Shown here one piece after another: positions 8,862 through 17,825 of a stretch of 64,000 nucleotides of DNA. The notes under the pieces are model-generated. The model had not been told where the DNA came from. It searched no databases and saw only the letters and a list, made by a program, of their open reading frames with translations. Source of the stretch: Rhizobium tibeticum (GTDB lineage Bacteria; Pseudomonadota; Alphaproteobacteria; Rhizobiales; Rhizobiaceae); NCBI RefSeq assembly GCF_900110205.1, contig NZ_FOCV01000018.1, positions 62,001 to 126,000 of the forward strand. Reading direction: 5' to 3'. How positions within the stretch are numbered: position 1 is the stretch's first letter; every line of letters begins with the position of its first letter. A program made the translations under genes and the position numbers.

Positions 8862-9383
8862 TTAGCGGCCGAGCGCAGCCGCAATATCGGCGCCAACGAA
8901 CTCGGCAGCCTGCCGCGCGGCGCGGTTTTCTGCGTCCCGGATCGCACGCTGCTTGGCGAACTCCTGAGCCGGGAAGTCAAGCAGGGCTGTGGCGTAGCGA
9001 TTGCCGGCTTTGATGACATGGCCATCTTTCGTCGACTTCAGAGTGTAGTCAACGCTGACGGTCGCGCGGCCGGCCAGTGATTCGTCAGACGACGGCACAA
9101 GAAGAGTGCTGATGACATTCGAGCGAGCGCTAAACTCGACCTCGTACTCCGGGTTCGCAGGCTCGCCAGCGCCGCGCGAAGCGATGAAGATCAGCCGATT
9201 GCGGACCTCCTGCCCAACCCGGGAATTCGCCTCCGAGAAGCCCACGGAAGCGAGTTTACCTGCGACGCCCGAACCTTCGGAATAGAGAGGGCGAACCTGG
9301 CAGGATGCGAGAAAAGCCGTGGACGCAAGGATTGCGGCAAGGCCAGCGCCGCGCACCAGCTTAAAAGCGATATCAAACGACAA
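8862..9383 (-). CDS. lptE: LPS-assembly lipoprotein LptE
   Basis: LptE is the outer-membrane lipoprotein that plugs and assembles the LptD translocon for lipopolysaccharide export. The 173-residue product has a lipoprotein signal with lipobox LASC (cysteine near residue 28), followed by QVRPLYSEG, a pattern typical of alphaproteobacterial LptE. The start overlaps the 3' end of leuS by 11 bases, so the two are translationally linked. The conserved leuS-lptE-holA order supports the call, as the sequence itself is divergent. Confidence 0.85.
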   Translation of the reverse strand: MSFDIAFKLVRGAGLAAILASTAFLASCQVRPLYSEGSGVAGKLASVGFSEANSRVGQEVRNRLIFIASRGAGEPANPEYEVEFSARSNVISTLLVPSSDESLAGRATVSVDYTLKSTKDGHVIKAGNRYATALLDFPAQEFAKQRAIRDAENRAARQAAEFVGADIAAALGR

Positions 9384-12003
9384 TGTTCACAATCCTTTGC
9401 GGAACCACGATGATCTTCTTCGGCGTCTGACCGTTCAGAAGCTTCTTGACGTCATCCAATGCGAGTACAGCCTGGGTAACAGCATTCTGATCTGCGTCGC
9501 GGGAAATTGTCAATTCGGCGCGCTTCTTGCCGTTGATCTGAACTGGCAAAACCACATCGTTTTCAACTACTAGGGCCTCGTCATAGTGCGGCCAGTCCGT
9601 CCGCGCCAGCAATGCGCTGTTGCCCAGCGCTGTCCAGCACTCCTCCGCCAAATGCGGCGTCATCGGCGCGACCAGCTGGATAAGGATTTCTGCAGCGTCA
9701 CGCACGGCAGCGCGATACGCCAGATCGCCCTCGCCCGCAGCAACCGTGGTCAGCGGCGAGGCGAGTGCATTGACGAGTTCGTAAATCCGCGCGACAGCCT
9801 TGTTGAACCATAGGCGGTCATAGTCATTCTGGACGGCTTTCAGTGTCTTGTGCGCAACCTGCGAAATAGCCTGAGCTTCGCCGTTCTTAGCCGGCATCGA
9901 CGTGACATCCTTGAGGGCATCCGCCGCCTCGGAAATCAAGCGCCACAGCCGCTGCGTAAACCGGTGCGCGCCCTCGACCCCCGCTTCCGACCAGATGACG
10001 TCACGTTCCGGCGGTGAATCCGAAAGCACGAAGAAGCGGGCGGTGTCTGCGCCGTAAGATGCGATGATGTCGTCCGGATCGACGACATTCTTCTTTGACT
10101 TCGACATCTTCTCGATCGATCCGATAGCGACTTCTTCGTCATCGGACAGGAGATAGGCGCGGCGTTTTCCATCCAGTTCCTCGATCCGAATGTCTGCCGG
10201 CGCGACCCATTCCCGGCTCATTCCAGAGCCGCGGCTGTATGTCTCGTGAACAACCATCCCCTGCGTGAAGAGACCTTTGAAGGGCTCCTTCGCGTCGACA
10301 TGGCCTGTTTCGCGCATCGCCCGGGTGAAAAAGCGGGAATAGAGCAGATGCAGGATCGCGTGCTCAATGCCGCCGATATACTGATCGACCGGCAGCCACC
10401 GATTGGCAGCGCTCGGATCGGTCGGCTTATCCTCCCAAGGCGCCGTAAAGCGCGTGAAGTACCAGCTCGAATCGACAAAAGTGTCCATCGTATCGGTTTC
10501 ACGTCGTGCATCCTTACCGCATTGCGGGCAGGCAACATGCCGCCATGTCGGATGACGATCGAGCGGATTGCCGGGCTGATCGAAGGTTACGTCCTCCGGC
10601 AGCTTCACCGGCAGGTCCTTCTTCGGCACTGGGACGACGCCGCAGTCATCGCAGTGGATCACCGGTATCGGGCAGCCCCAGTAGCGCTGGCGCGAGATGC
10701 CCCAATCACGCAAGCGGAAGTTAACCTGGCGCTCGCCCTGGGGAGCATTGCCAAGCGGCATCGATGACAGCAGGTCCGCGACAAGCTCGAATGCCTCGCT
10801 CGTGGTCTTGCCGTCGAGGAAGCGCGAGTTGATCATCACGCCGTCGCCGTCATAGGCAACATCGCCAACGCTGAACGTCGCAGCGTCGCCATCTGCCGGC
10901 ATGACGACCGGAACGATGGGCAGACCGTACTTGCGTGCGAAATCGAGGTCGCGCTGATCGCCTGACGGGCAGCCAAAAATCGCGCCAGTCCCGTAGTCCA
11001 TAAGGACGAAGTTCGCGATGTAGACAGGAAGTTCCCACGAAGGATCAAGTGGATGCTTTACCCGTATGCCGGTGTCGATGCCTTTCTTCTCCGCGGTTTC
11101 CAGCGCGGCGAGCGACGTGCCGGCACGACGGCATTCTTCGCAGAAAGCATCGATGGTCGGATTCTTCGCCGCGGCATCCTTCGCCAGCGGATGGTCGGCT
11201 GCGATCGCCAGGAACGAGGCGCCAAACAGCGTGTCCGGGCGCGTCGTATAGACCGTAATTTCGGTTTCCCCGGCCGGAGCTGCCTCTTCAACAATCTCCC
11301 ACCGCAGCATCATACCTTCGGAGCGGCCGATCCAGTTCTTCTGCATCAGTCGGACCTTCTCAGGCCACTGGTCAAGCGTGTCCAACGCGTCGAGCAAGTC
11401 CTGGCTGAAGTCGGTGATCTTGAAGAACCACTGCGTCAATTCGCGTTGCTCGACGAGTGCGCCCGAACGCCAGCCACGTCCGTCGATAACCTGTTCGTTG
11501 GCCAGGACCGTATTGTCGACCGGATCCCAGTTCACCTTCGACTGCTTGCGATAGACGAGCCCCTTCTCGAGGAAATCCAGGAAAAGATGCTGTTGGTGCT
11601 GGTAGTAGGCGACATCGCAGGTCGCGAACTCGCGGCTCCAATCCAGTGAGAGGCCCATCGCCTTCAACTGGGACTTCATCGACGCGATGTTCTGGTAGGT
11701 CCAGGATGCCGGATGTACACCGCGCTCCATTGCTGCATTCTCGGCCGGCATGCCAAAGGCGTCCCACCCCATGGGATGCAACACGTTATAGCCACGGGCG
11801 CGCTTGTAGCGGGCGACGACGTCACCCATCGCGTAGTTTCGCACATGGCCCATGTGGATGCGACCGGATGGATACGGAAACATTTCGAGGACGTAATACT
11901 TGCCGCGCGGATCGCTGTTATCGGTCTCGAAGACCTTCGCATCGTTCCATTTCTGCTGCCAGCGAGGTTCAGCATCGCGCGGGTTATAACGTTCGGTAGC
12001 CAT
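9373..12003 (-). CDS. leuS: Leucyl-tRNA synthetase
   Basis: The 876-residue class I synthetase charges tRNA-Leu. The HIGH motif appears as PYPSGRIHMGHVRNY near residue 50 and the KMSKS loop as EKMSKSKKNVVDPDD near residue 632. The CP1 editing domain lies between them (TTRPDTLFGASF), and the anticodon-binding and C-terminal domains follow. The ATG at 12003 gives MATERYNPRDAEPRWQ, the normal start. It heads the leuS-lptE-holA operon and is divergent from the yggS-type gene, with a shared upstream region at 12004-12201. Confidence 0.97.
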   Translation of the reverse strand: MATERYNPRDAEPRWQQKWNDAKVFETDNSDPRGKYYVLEMFPYPSGRIHMGHVRNYAMGDVVARYKRARGYNVLHPMGWDAFGMPAENAAMERGVHPASWTYQNIASMKSQLKAMGLSLDWSREFATCDVAYYQHQQHLFLDFLEKGLVYRKQSKVNWDPVDNTVLANEQVIDGRGWRSGALVEQRELTQWFFKITDFSQDLLDALDTLDQWPEKVRLMQKNWIGRSEGMMLRWEIVEEAAPAGETEITVYTTRPDTLFGASFLAIAADHPLAKDAAAKNPTIDAFCEECRRAGTSLAALETAEKKGIDTGIRVKHPLDPSWELPVYIANFVLMDYGTGAIFGCPSGDQRDLDFARKYGLPIVPVVMPADGDAATFSVGDVAYDGDGVMINSRFLDGKTTSEAFELVADLLSSMPLGNAPQGERQVNFRLRDWGISRQRYWGCPIPVIHCDDCGVVPVPKKDLPVKLPEDVTFDQPGNPLDRHPTWRHVACPQCGKDARRETDTMDTFVDSSWYFTRFTAPWEDKPTDPSAANRWLPVDQYIGGIEHAILHLLYSRFFTRAMRETGHVDAKEPFKGLFTQGMVVHETYSRGSGMSREWVAPADIRIEELDGKRRAYLLSDDEEVAIGSIEKMSKSKKNVVDPDDIIASYGADTARFFVLSDSPPERDVIWSEAGVEGAHRFTQRLWRLISEAADALKDVTSMPAKNGEAQAISQVAHKTLKAVQNDYDRLWFNKAVARIYELVNALASPLTTVAAGEGDLAYRAAVRDAAEILIQLVAPMTPHLAEECWTALGNSALLARTDWPHYDEALVVENDVVLPVQINGKKRAELTISRDADQNAVTQAVLALDDVKKLLNGQTPKKIIVVPQRIVNIVV

Positions 12004-12201
12004 GGTATTCGTATTTCCGAAAAATCAGGGGAAGTTGGTGGTGACCTTCACCATGAAACCACCGTAGCGTCAAGTTTTACGGGCGCGCAAGCGTCCGATC
12101 GCGGTCTGCTGGCCACGATTTCAGACCTGTGGGCCTTGGCAAGCACAGCCCGGGCGTTTAGTGCATTGCAATCTTCTCATGCGGTCATGTCGAGGCGAGT
12201 G

Positions 12202-12861
12202 ATGGAACTTGAAGAGCGATTGAACGATGTGCGCTCGCGTATCGCTGCGGCCGAGCAGCGGGCCGGGCGATCGGCGGGTTCGGTTCAGCTTGTTGCCGTC
12301 TCAAAGACATTCGACGCAGACGCAATCGGTCCAGCGCTTCGGGCCGGCCAACGGATCTTTGGCGAAAACAGGGTTCAGGAAAGCCTGGTAAAATGGCCCG
12401 AACTGAAATCCGAAACGCCTGGCATCGAACTTCATCTCATCGGCCCACTGCAGTCAAACAAGGCGGCAGAGGCAGTCGCGCTATTTGATGTCATTGAAAC
12501 CATCGATCGAGAGAAGATCGCCCGTGTGCTGGCGGATGAGATGAGGCGTCAAACGAAGGATCCTCGCCTCTATGTCCAGGTCAATACGGGGCTTGAGCCG
12601 CAGAAGGCCGGGATCGCGCCGAAGGACGTCGCGGTGTTTGTCGCTTTCTGTCGCGACGAACTCGGCCTCGCCATCGACGGATTGATGTGCATCCCGCCGG
12701 CAGAGGAAAATCCCGGCCCGCATTTCGCGTTGCTTGCCAAGCTCGCGAAGGTTTGCGGCGTCGAGAAACTGTCGATGGGAATGTCCGGGGATTATGAAAC
12801 GGCCATTGCTTTCGGGGCGACCAGCGTTCGCGTAGGCTCCGCGATCTTCGGCGCCCGCTGA
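12202..12861 (+). CDS. yggS: PLP homeostasis protein, YggS/PLPBP family
   Basis: The 219-residue single-domain alanine-racemase-fold protein binds pyridoxal phosphate and is thought to buffer PLP rather than catalyse. Its PLP lysine is in LVAVSKTF, and the signatures FGENRVQE, HLIGPLQSNK and LSMGMSGDYETAI are present. I chose the ATG at 12202 (MELEERLNDV) because GAGGCGA lies just upstream. An ATG at 12187 and a much longer upstream open frame overlapping leuS antisense are less likely. It faces away from leuS. Confidence 0.9.
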   Translation: MELEERLNDVRSRIAAAEQRAGRSAGSVQLVAVSKTFDADAIGPALRAGQRIFGENRVQESLVKWPELKSETPGIELHLIGPLQSNKAAEAVALFDVIETIDREKIARVLADEMRRQTKDPRLYVQVNTGLEPQKAGIAPKDVAVFVAFCRDELGLAIDGLMCIPPAEENPGPHFALLAKLAKVCGVEKLSMGMSGDYETAIAFGATSVRVGSAIFGAR

Positions 12862-12943
12862 TACGCTGCTTTCGTCGGGCTTCCTTCCTGGCCTAGCTTT
12901 CCTAGATTGATAACGACAAGCTGGATGTTCTGGGGAGGAGAAA

Positions 12944-14854
12944 ATGCAGGGAAACTATCGCCAGACCTATGCCAGATGGCAAAGCGATCCGGAGGCATTC
13001 TGGCGCGAGGCGGCGGCGGAAATCACCTGGTTCAAACAACCGGAGCGGACGTTTTCACCGGAGGATGGCCCATACGGCCGTTGGTTCCCTGGGGGCGAAA
13101 CCAATACCTGCTTCAATTGCCTTGACCGCCATGTGCGGGCCGGCCGCGGCGACGATACCGCATTTATCTACGATAGCCCGGTTAGCGGCGCGAAGGCCGC
13201 ATTTAGCTATGGCGAAGTCCTTGCCGAAGTGAGCGCCATTGCAGCGACGCTGCGACAACGTGGGATCGCGAAGGGCGACCGCGTCATCATTTATATGCCA
13301 ATGGTGCCGCAAGCCGTCTTTTCAATGCTTGCCTGCGCCCGCATCGGCGCGGTTCATTCCGTGGTGTTCGGCGGCTTTGCGGCAAACGAGCTCGCCGCAC
13401 GCATCGACGATTCGGGAGCGAAACTGATCGTCACGGCAAGTTGCGGGCTCGAACCGGGACGTGTCGTTCCATACAAGCCGCTGGTTGATCAGGCGATTTC
13501 AATCGCCAAGTCGAAGCCTGCCCATTGTCTTGTGTTGCAGAGGCGGCAGCTTGCGGCCGAGCTGATCGATGGTCGCGACGAGGACTTCGAGACTGCCGTT
13601 GCGAGAAATCGCGGCGTAACTGTTGAATGCACCCCCGTCAGGGCAATGGACGAACTCTACATTCTCTACACATCCGGGACGACGGGCCAGCCGAAAGGCG
13701 TCGTGCGCGACAATGGCGGTCACATGGTCGCCCTCGCCTGGTCGATGGCCAACATCTTCGGCGTCAAGCAAGGTGAAGTGTTCTGGGCAGCTTCCGATAT
13801 AGGTTGGGTCGTCGGCCACTCCTACATCGTCTATGCACCGCTTTTAGTAGGCGCTGCCAGCGTGATTTTTGAGGGAAAGCCGGTTGGCACACCAGATGCC
13901 GGCGTCTTCTGGCGCATTGCCTCAGAGCATGATGTCCGCGTTCTTTTCACCGCACCCACTGCTTTTCGCGCCATTCGCCGCGAAGACAGCGATGGTATTC
14001 ACATCAAGGCCTATGCGATGCCGAATTTCCGTGCCCTGTTCCTGGCGGGAGAGCGTGCGGATCCGGAGACGCTGAAATGGGCCGAGCGAATGCTAGACGT
14101 TCCGGTGATCGATCATTGGTGGCAAACGGAAACTGGATGGCCGATGGTGGCGAACCCGCTCGGTCTTGAGGTCTTGCCGGTGAAGCATGGCTCACCATCG
14201 GTGGCCATGCCCGGTTATTCTATCCACGTGCTTGATGATGCCGGCCACTCGGTTGCGTCGGGGACGCTTGGGAATATCGTTGTCAAGCTTCCCCTGCCCC
14301 CCGGTTGCCTACCCACGCTGTGGAATGCTGATGAGCGCTTCCGTTCGGCCTATCTGGCTGAGTTTCCCGGCTACTACAAAACTGCGGACGCCGGCTATGT
14401 CGACGAGGATGGCTATCTCTTCATCATGTCGCGCACCGACGACATCATCAACTGCGCTGGCCATCGACTGTCGACGGGGGCAATGGAGGAAGTTTGCGCT
14501 ACGCATCCAGATGTTGCCGAATGCGCGGTTGTCGGAATTGTTGATCCGCTGAAGGGCCAGGTACCTTGTGGCTTTCTCGTCCTGAAGAAAAATGTTTCAC
14601 GGGAAACATCGGCGATCGAATCGGAAGTCGTGACGCTGATCCGCGACGCGATCGGCCCGGTCGCCGCATTCAAGACCGCAATAATCGTCGAGCGCCTTCC
14701 GAAGACCCGCTCCGGCAAGATATTGCGCGGCACGATCCAGAAGATCGCCGACGGCGTGCCGTGGAAAATGCCAGCGACGATCGACGATCCCACTATTCTC
14801 GAGGAGATAGCCGAAGCGCTACGCAAGCGTGGGTTCGGTTCCCTACCGATGTAG
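12944..14854 (+). CDS. prpE: Propionyl-CoA synthetase (AMP-forming, PrpE-like)
   Basis: The 636-residue enzyme belongs to the acetyl/propionyl-CoA synthetase branch. It activates a short fatty acid to acyl-AMP and then acyl-CoA. The motifs are the P-loop-like LYTSGTTGQPKG, WWQTETGWPM, and the acetylatable-lysine loop LPKTRSGKILRG near the C-terminus. The N-terminal ETNTCFNCLDRHV pattern fits PrpE better than Acs. A strong GGGGAGGAG site precedes the ATG. Propionate preference is inferred from similarity; acyl-chain residues were not tested. The gene also contains a near-parS sequence at 14594-14607. Confidence 0.85.
   Translation: MQGNYRQTYARWQSDPEAFWREAAAEITWFKQPERTFSPEDGPYGRWFPGGETNTCFNCLDRHVRAGRGDDTAFIYDSPVSGAKAAFSYGEVLAEVSAIAATLRQRGIAKGDRVIIYMPMVPQAVFSMLACARIGAVHSVVFGGFAANELAARIDDSGAKLIVTASCGLEPGRVVPYKPLVDQAISIAKSKPAHCLVLQRRQLAAELIDGRDEDFETAVARNRGVTVECTPVRAMDELYILYTSGTTGQPKGVVRDNGGHMVALAWSMANIFGVKQGEVFWAASDIGWVVGHSYIVYAPLLVGAASVIFEGKPVGTPDAGVFWRIASEHDVRVLFTAPTAFRAIRREDSDGIHIKAYAMPNFRALFLAGERADPETLKWAERMLDVPVIDHWWQTETGWPMVANPLGLEVLPVKHGSPSVAMPGYSIHVLDDAGHSVASGTLGNIVVKLPLPPGCLPTLWNADERFRSAYLAEFPGYYKTADAGYVDEDGYLFIMSRTDDIINCAGHRLSTGAMEEVCATHPDVAECAVVGIVDPLKGQVPCGFLVLKKNVSRETSAIESEVVTLIRDAIGPVAAFKTAIIVERLPKTRSGKILRGTIQKIADGVPWKMPATIDDPTILEEIAEALRKRGFGSLPM
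14594..14607. other. Degenerate parS-like sequence within prpE
   Basis: GTTTCACGGGAAAC matches the parS core at 13 of 14 positions and sits in a 16-base context TG...CA identical to the consensus ends. The single change, T to G, breaks the central palindrome. It lies in frame as V-S-R-E-T, as in rsmG. ParB binding would be weaker than at the perfect sites. Confidence 0.55.
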
Positions 14855-14866
14855 GCGCAAAGGAAA

Positions 14867-14890
14867 AAGGCCCCGCTTACGCAGGGCCTT
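14867..14890 (-). terminator. Terminator of trcR
   Basis: On the minus strand the 7-bp stem AAGGCCC/GGGCCTT is followed by a TTTTTCC run. It lies about 23 bases beyond the trcR stop and also separates it from the convergent prpE end. A second hairpin (14904-14931) lies immediately before it and covers the trcR stop codon. Confidence 0.7.
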
Positions 14891-14912
14891 GTGTGTCGAT
14901 CATCGAAGACGA

Positions 14913-15611
14913 TCAATACTGATCGTCTTCGTCCTCGTCTTTCGGAGAAGATTTCAGAGACTTGAGCTTTGCGAAGACGGCATCGGCATCGATTTCCTTC
15001 TCCTCTTCCCGCTCATGCGGCGTCAGGCGCTCTGTCTCGTGCGCCGACTGCAGGGTTGCACCAAGCTCGGCGGCGGTCGGCAGCGGACGGCCCTTCGCCG
15101 CCTTCTCGACTTCCATGTCGAGGTCGATCTGGCTGCAAAGACCGAGTGTTACCGGGTCCATCGGCGCGAGATTCGCAGAGTTCCAGTGAGTGCGTTCGCG
15201 AATCTGCTCGATCGTCGACTTCGTGGTGCCGACCAGGCGGGAAATCTGAGCATCCTTCAGTTCCGGATGGTTGCGCACCAGCCAGAGAATGGCGTTCGGA
15301 CGATCCTGGCGCTTCGAAACCGGCGTGTAGCGCGGGCCGCGGCGCTTGGATTCGGGTACGCGAACCTTGGGCTCGGAGAGCTTCAGCTTGTGCGCCGGAT
15401 TTTTTTCAGCGCGGGCGATTTCGTCGCGCGAAAGCTGACCGGTCGCAATCGGATCGAGACCTTTGATGCCCTGCGCGGCTTCGCCGTCGGCAATTGCCTT
15501 CACTTCGAGCGGATGCAGTCTGCAGAACTGAGCGATCTGGTCGAAAGACAGGGCTGTGTTGTCGACGAGCCAGATGGCAGTCGCCTTCGGCATGAGCAAT
15601 TGTTGAGCCAT
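14913..15611 (-). CDS. trcR: Cell-cycle transcriptional regulator TrcR (DUF1013)
   Basis: The 232-residue protein belongs to the DUF1013 family, restricted to alphaproteobacteria. In Caulobacter the homologue TrcR associates with RNA polymerase and transcription complexes. Conserved stretches include SFDQIAQFCRLHPLEVKAIADG (helix-turn-helix-like, split around residues 22-43) and RPNAILWLVRNHPELKDAQI, a second HTH-like region. The C-terminal tail is strongly acidic (DEDEDDQY). The gene lies alone between two acyl-CoA synthetase genes and has its own likely promoter at 15689-15716. Function in this organism is inferred from family. Confidence 0.85.
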   Translation of the reverse strand: MAQQLLMPKATAIWLVDNTALSFDQIAQFCRLHPLEVKAIADGEAAQGIKGLDPIATGQLSRDEIARAEKNPAHKLKLSEPKVRVPESKRRGPRYTPVSKRQDRPNAILWLVRNHPELKDAQISRLVGTTKSTIEQIRERTHWNSANLAPMDPVTLGLCSQIDLDMEVEKAAKGRPLPTAAELGATLQSAHETERLTPHEREEEKEIDADAVFAKLKSLKSSPKDEDEDDQY

Positions 15612-15688
15612 GGATATAGTCCTTCTGTCGTCCGCGCCGGTGTCGCGGTCCGTGGATTGTCACCACTATGTCCGGGAAATATGGCGCT

Positions 15689-15716
15689 ATATAACCGCAG
15701 TGACGCAGAATTGCAA
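15689..15716 (-). promoter_or_regulatory. Candidate sigma-70 promoter of trcR
   Basis: Reading the minus strand, TTGCAA (15711-15716) and TTATAT (15689-15694) are separated by 16 bases. This resembles -35 and -10 boxes and would start transcription about 70 bases before the trcR ATG. The match is partial and no other support is visible. Confidence 0.35.
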
Positions 15717-15839
15717 TTGATCACGAATGAAATGACCTTTGTCTAATTGCCGGGTAAATGTGACCTGCTATGAATGCCTACAGCCAGTCCGGGCTGCTTC
15801 GCTTTTTGGTCGCCCGGTGTCCGAGTGAGGAGGAGTTCC

Positions 15840-17795
15840 ATGTCCGAAAAGATCTACCCGGTGCAAAAGCCGGTGAAGAACCATGCGCTTATCGATAAGG
15901 CCAAGTACGAGCAATGGTACGAGGAAAGCGTCGAGAACCCCGACAAGTTCTGGGGCAAGCATGGCAAGCGGATCGACTGGTTCAAGCCCTACACGAAGGT
16001 CAAGAACACGTCTTTCACCGGCCGGGTCTCAATCAAGTGGTTCGAGGACGGGCAGACGAACGTTTCGTACAACTGTATTGACCGGCACCTCAAGACCAAC
16101 GGCAATCAGGTGGCTATCATCTTCGAGGGCGACAATCCCTACGTCGACAAGAAGATCACCTACAACGAGCTCTATGAGCATGTTTGCCGGATGGCGAACG
16201 TCATGAAGAAGCATGGCGTCAAGAAAGGTGATCGCGTCACCATCTATATGCCGATGATTCCTGAGGCGGCCTATGCGATGCTCGCATGCGCCCGCATTGG
16301 GGCGGTCCATTCAGTCGTGTTCGGCGGTTTCTCGCCGGAAGCACTGGCCGGCCGTATCGTCGATTGCGAATCCACGTTCGTGATCACCTGCGATGAAGGG
16401 GTGCGTGGTGGCAAGCCGGTGCCGCTGAAAGACAATACCGATACCGCAATTCATATCGCCGCTCGGCAGCATGTCATCGTCGACAAGGTTCTTGTGGTAC
16501 GTCGCACGGGCGGCAAGACCGGCTGGGCGCCGGGCCGCGACCTCTGGTACCATCAGGAAACCGCTACGGTTAAGCCGGAGTGCCCAGCGGTGAAGATGAA
16601 GGCGGAGGATCCGCTGTTCATCCTCTACACCTCTGGCTCCACCGGAAAGCCGAAAGGTGTCTTGCATACGACGGGTGGCTACCTCGTCTATGCGGCAATG
16701 ACCCATGAATATGTGTTCGACTACCACCCCGGTGATATCTACTGGTGCACCGCCGACGTAGGCTGGGTGACCGGACACTCTTACATCGTCTACGGTCCGC
16801 TTGCGAACTGTGCGACGACGCTGATGTTCGAAGGCGTGCCGAACTTTCCAGATCAGGGCCGATTCTGGGAGGTCATCGACAAGCACAAGGTCAATATCTT
16901 CTACACTGCGCCGACGGCGATTCGCTCGCTGATGGGCGCCGGCGACCAGTTCGTTACGCGCTCGTCGCGCTCAAGCCTGCGCCTGCTCGGAACGGTTGGC
17001 GAGCCGATCAATCCAGAAGCCTGGGAATGGTACTACAATGTGGTTGGCGACAAGCGCTGCCCGGTGATCGATACGTGGTGGCAGACGGAAACCGGCGGCC
17101 ACATGATCACACCGCTGCCAGGCGCGACCGACTTGAAGCCAGGCTCGGCGACAACCCCATTCTTCGGCGTCAAGCCGCAGCTCGTCGACAATGAAGGCAA
17201 GGTGCTGGAGGGTGCCGCCGACGGCAATCTCTGCATTACCGACAGCTGGCCGGGGCAGATGCGTACTGTCTATGGCGACCACGAGCGCTTCATCCAGACC
17301 TACTTCTCGACCTACAAAGGCAAGTATTTTACCGGCGACGGCTGCCGACGGGATGAGGACGGCTACTACTGGATCACCGGTCGCGTTGATGACGTGCTGA
17401 ACGTGTCGGGTCACCGCCTGGGCACCGCCGAGGTCGAATCGGCGCTCGTTTCGCACAATCTTGTCTCGGAAGCGGCTGTCGTCGGCTACCCCCACCCGAT
17501 CAAGGGCCAGGGGATCTATTGCTACGTCACCCTCATGGCCGGCAATGAAGGTTCGGACGATTTGCGCCAGCAACTGGTCAAGCACGTTCGCAGCGAAATC
17601 GGTCCAATCGCCGCTCCTGACAAGATACAGTTCGCACCGGGGCTTCCCAAGACCCGTTCGGGCAAGATCATGCGCCGTATCCTGCGGAAGATCGCCGAGG
17701 ACGACTTCGGCTCTCTGGGCGATACCTCGACGCTTGCCGATCCGGCTGTTGTCGACGACCTCATTGCCAACCGCCAGAACAAGGCGACAGCCTAA
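15840..17795 (+). CDS. acs: Acetyl-CoA synthetase
   Basis: The 651-residue AMP-forming enzyme converts acetate, ATP and CoA to acetyl-CoA. Motifs are LYTSGSTGKPKG, TWWQTETGGHM, the hinge region around TGDGCRRDEDGYYW, and LPKTRSGKIMRRILRK with the lysine acetylated by Pat-type enzymes in other bacteria. The ATG at 15840 has GAGGAGGAG just upstream; an upstream in-frame ATG at 15774 is not supported by a ribosome site. Length matches E. coli Acs (652). The gene is divergent from trcR. Confidence 0.97.
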   Translation: MSEKIYPVQKPVKNHALIDKAKYEQWYEESVENPDKFWGKHGKRIDWFKPYTKVKNTSFTGRVSIKWFEDGQTNVSYNCIDRHLKTNGNQVAIIFEGDNPYVDKKITYNELYEHVCRMANVMKKHGVKKGDRVTIYMPMIPEAAYAMLACARIGAVHSVVFGGFSPEALAGRIVDCESTFVITCDEGVRGGKPVPLKDNTDTAIHIAARQHVIVDKVLVVRRTGGKTGWAPGRDLWYHQETATVKPECPAVKMKAEDPLFILYTSGSTGKPKGVLHTTGGYLVYAAMTHEYVFDYHPGDIYWCTADVGWVTGHSYIVYGPLANCATTLMFEGVPNFPDQGRFWEVIDKHKVNIFYTAPTAIRSLMGAGDQFVTRSSRSSLRLLGTVGEPINPEAWEWYYNVVGDKRCPVIDTWWQTETGGHMITPLPGATDLKPGSATTPFFGVKPQLVDNEGKVLEGAADGNLCITDSWPGQMRTVYGDHERFIQTYFSTYKGKYFTGDGCRRDEDGYYWITGRVDDVLNVSGHRLGTAEVESALVSHNLVSEAAVVGYPHPIKGQGIYCYVTLMAGNEGSDDLRQQLVKHVRSEIGPIAAPDKIQFAPGLPKTRSGKIMRRILRKIAEDDFGSLGDTSTLADPAVVDDLIANRQNKATA

Positions 17796-17801
17796 ACAAA
17801 G

Positions 17802-17825
17802 GCCGCTCCGAGCAATCGGGGCGGC
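17802..17825 (+). terminator. Hairpin downstream of acs
   Basis: A 10-bp stem (17802-17811 with 17816-17825, one T-G wobble) closes a GCAA tetraloop of the stable GNRA type. It begins 6 bases after the acs stop. There is no strong T run, so it may act with Rho or stabilise the 3' end. Confidence 0.55.

Noticed and set aside
10496..10509. GTTTCACGTCGTGC in leuS resembling parS
   Set aside because: Three or more mismatches in the right half-site; the palindrome is lost.
11713..12201. Long upstream extension of the yggS-type gene overlapping leuS
   Set aside because: The extension is antisense to leuS, and similarity to YggS begins only at about 12202.
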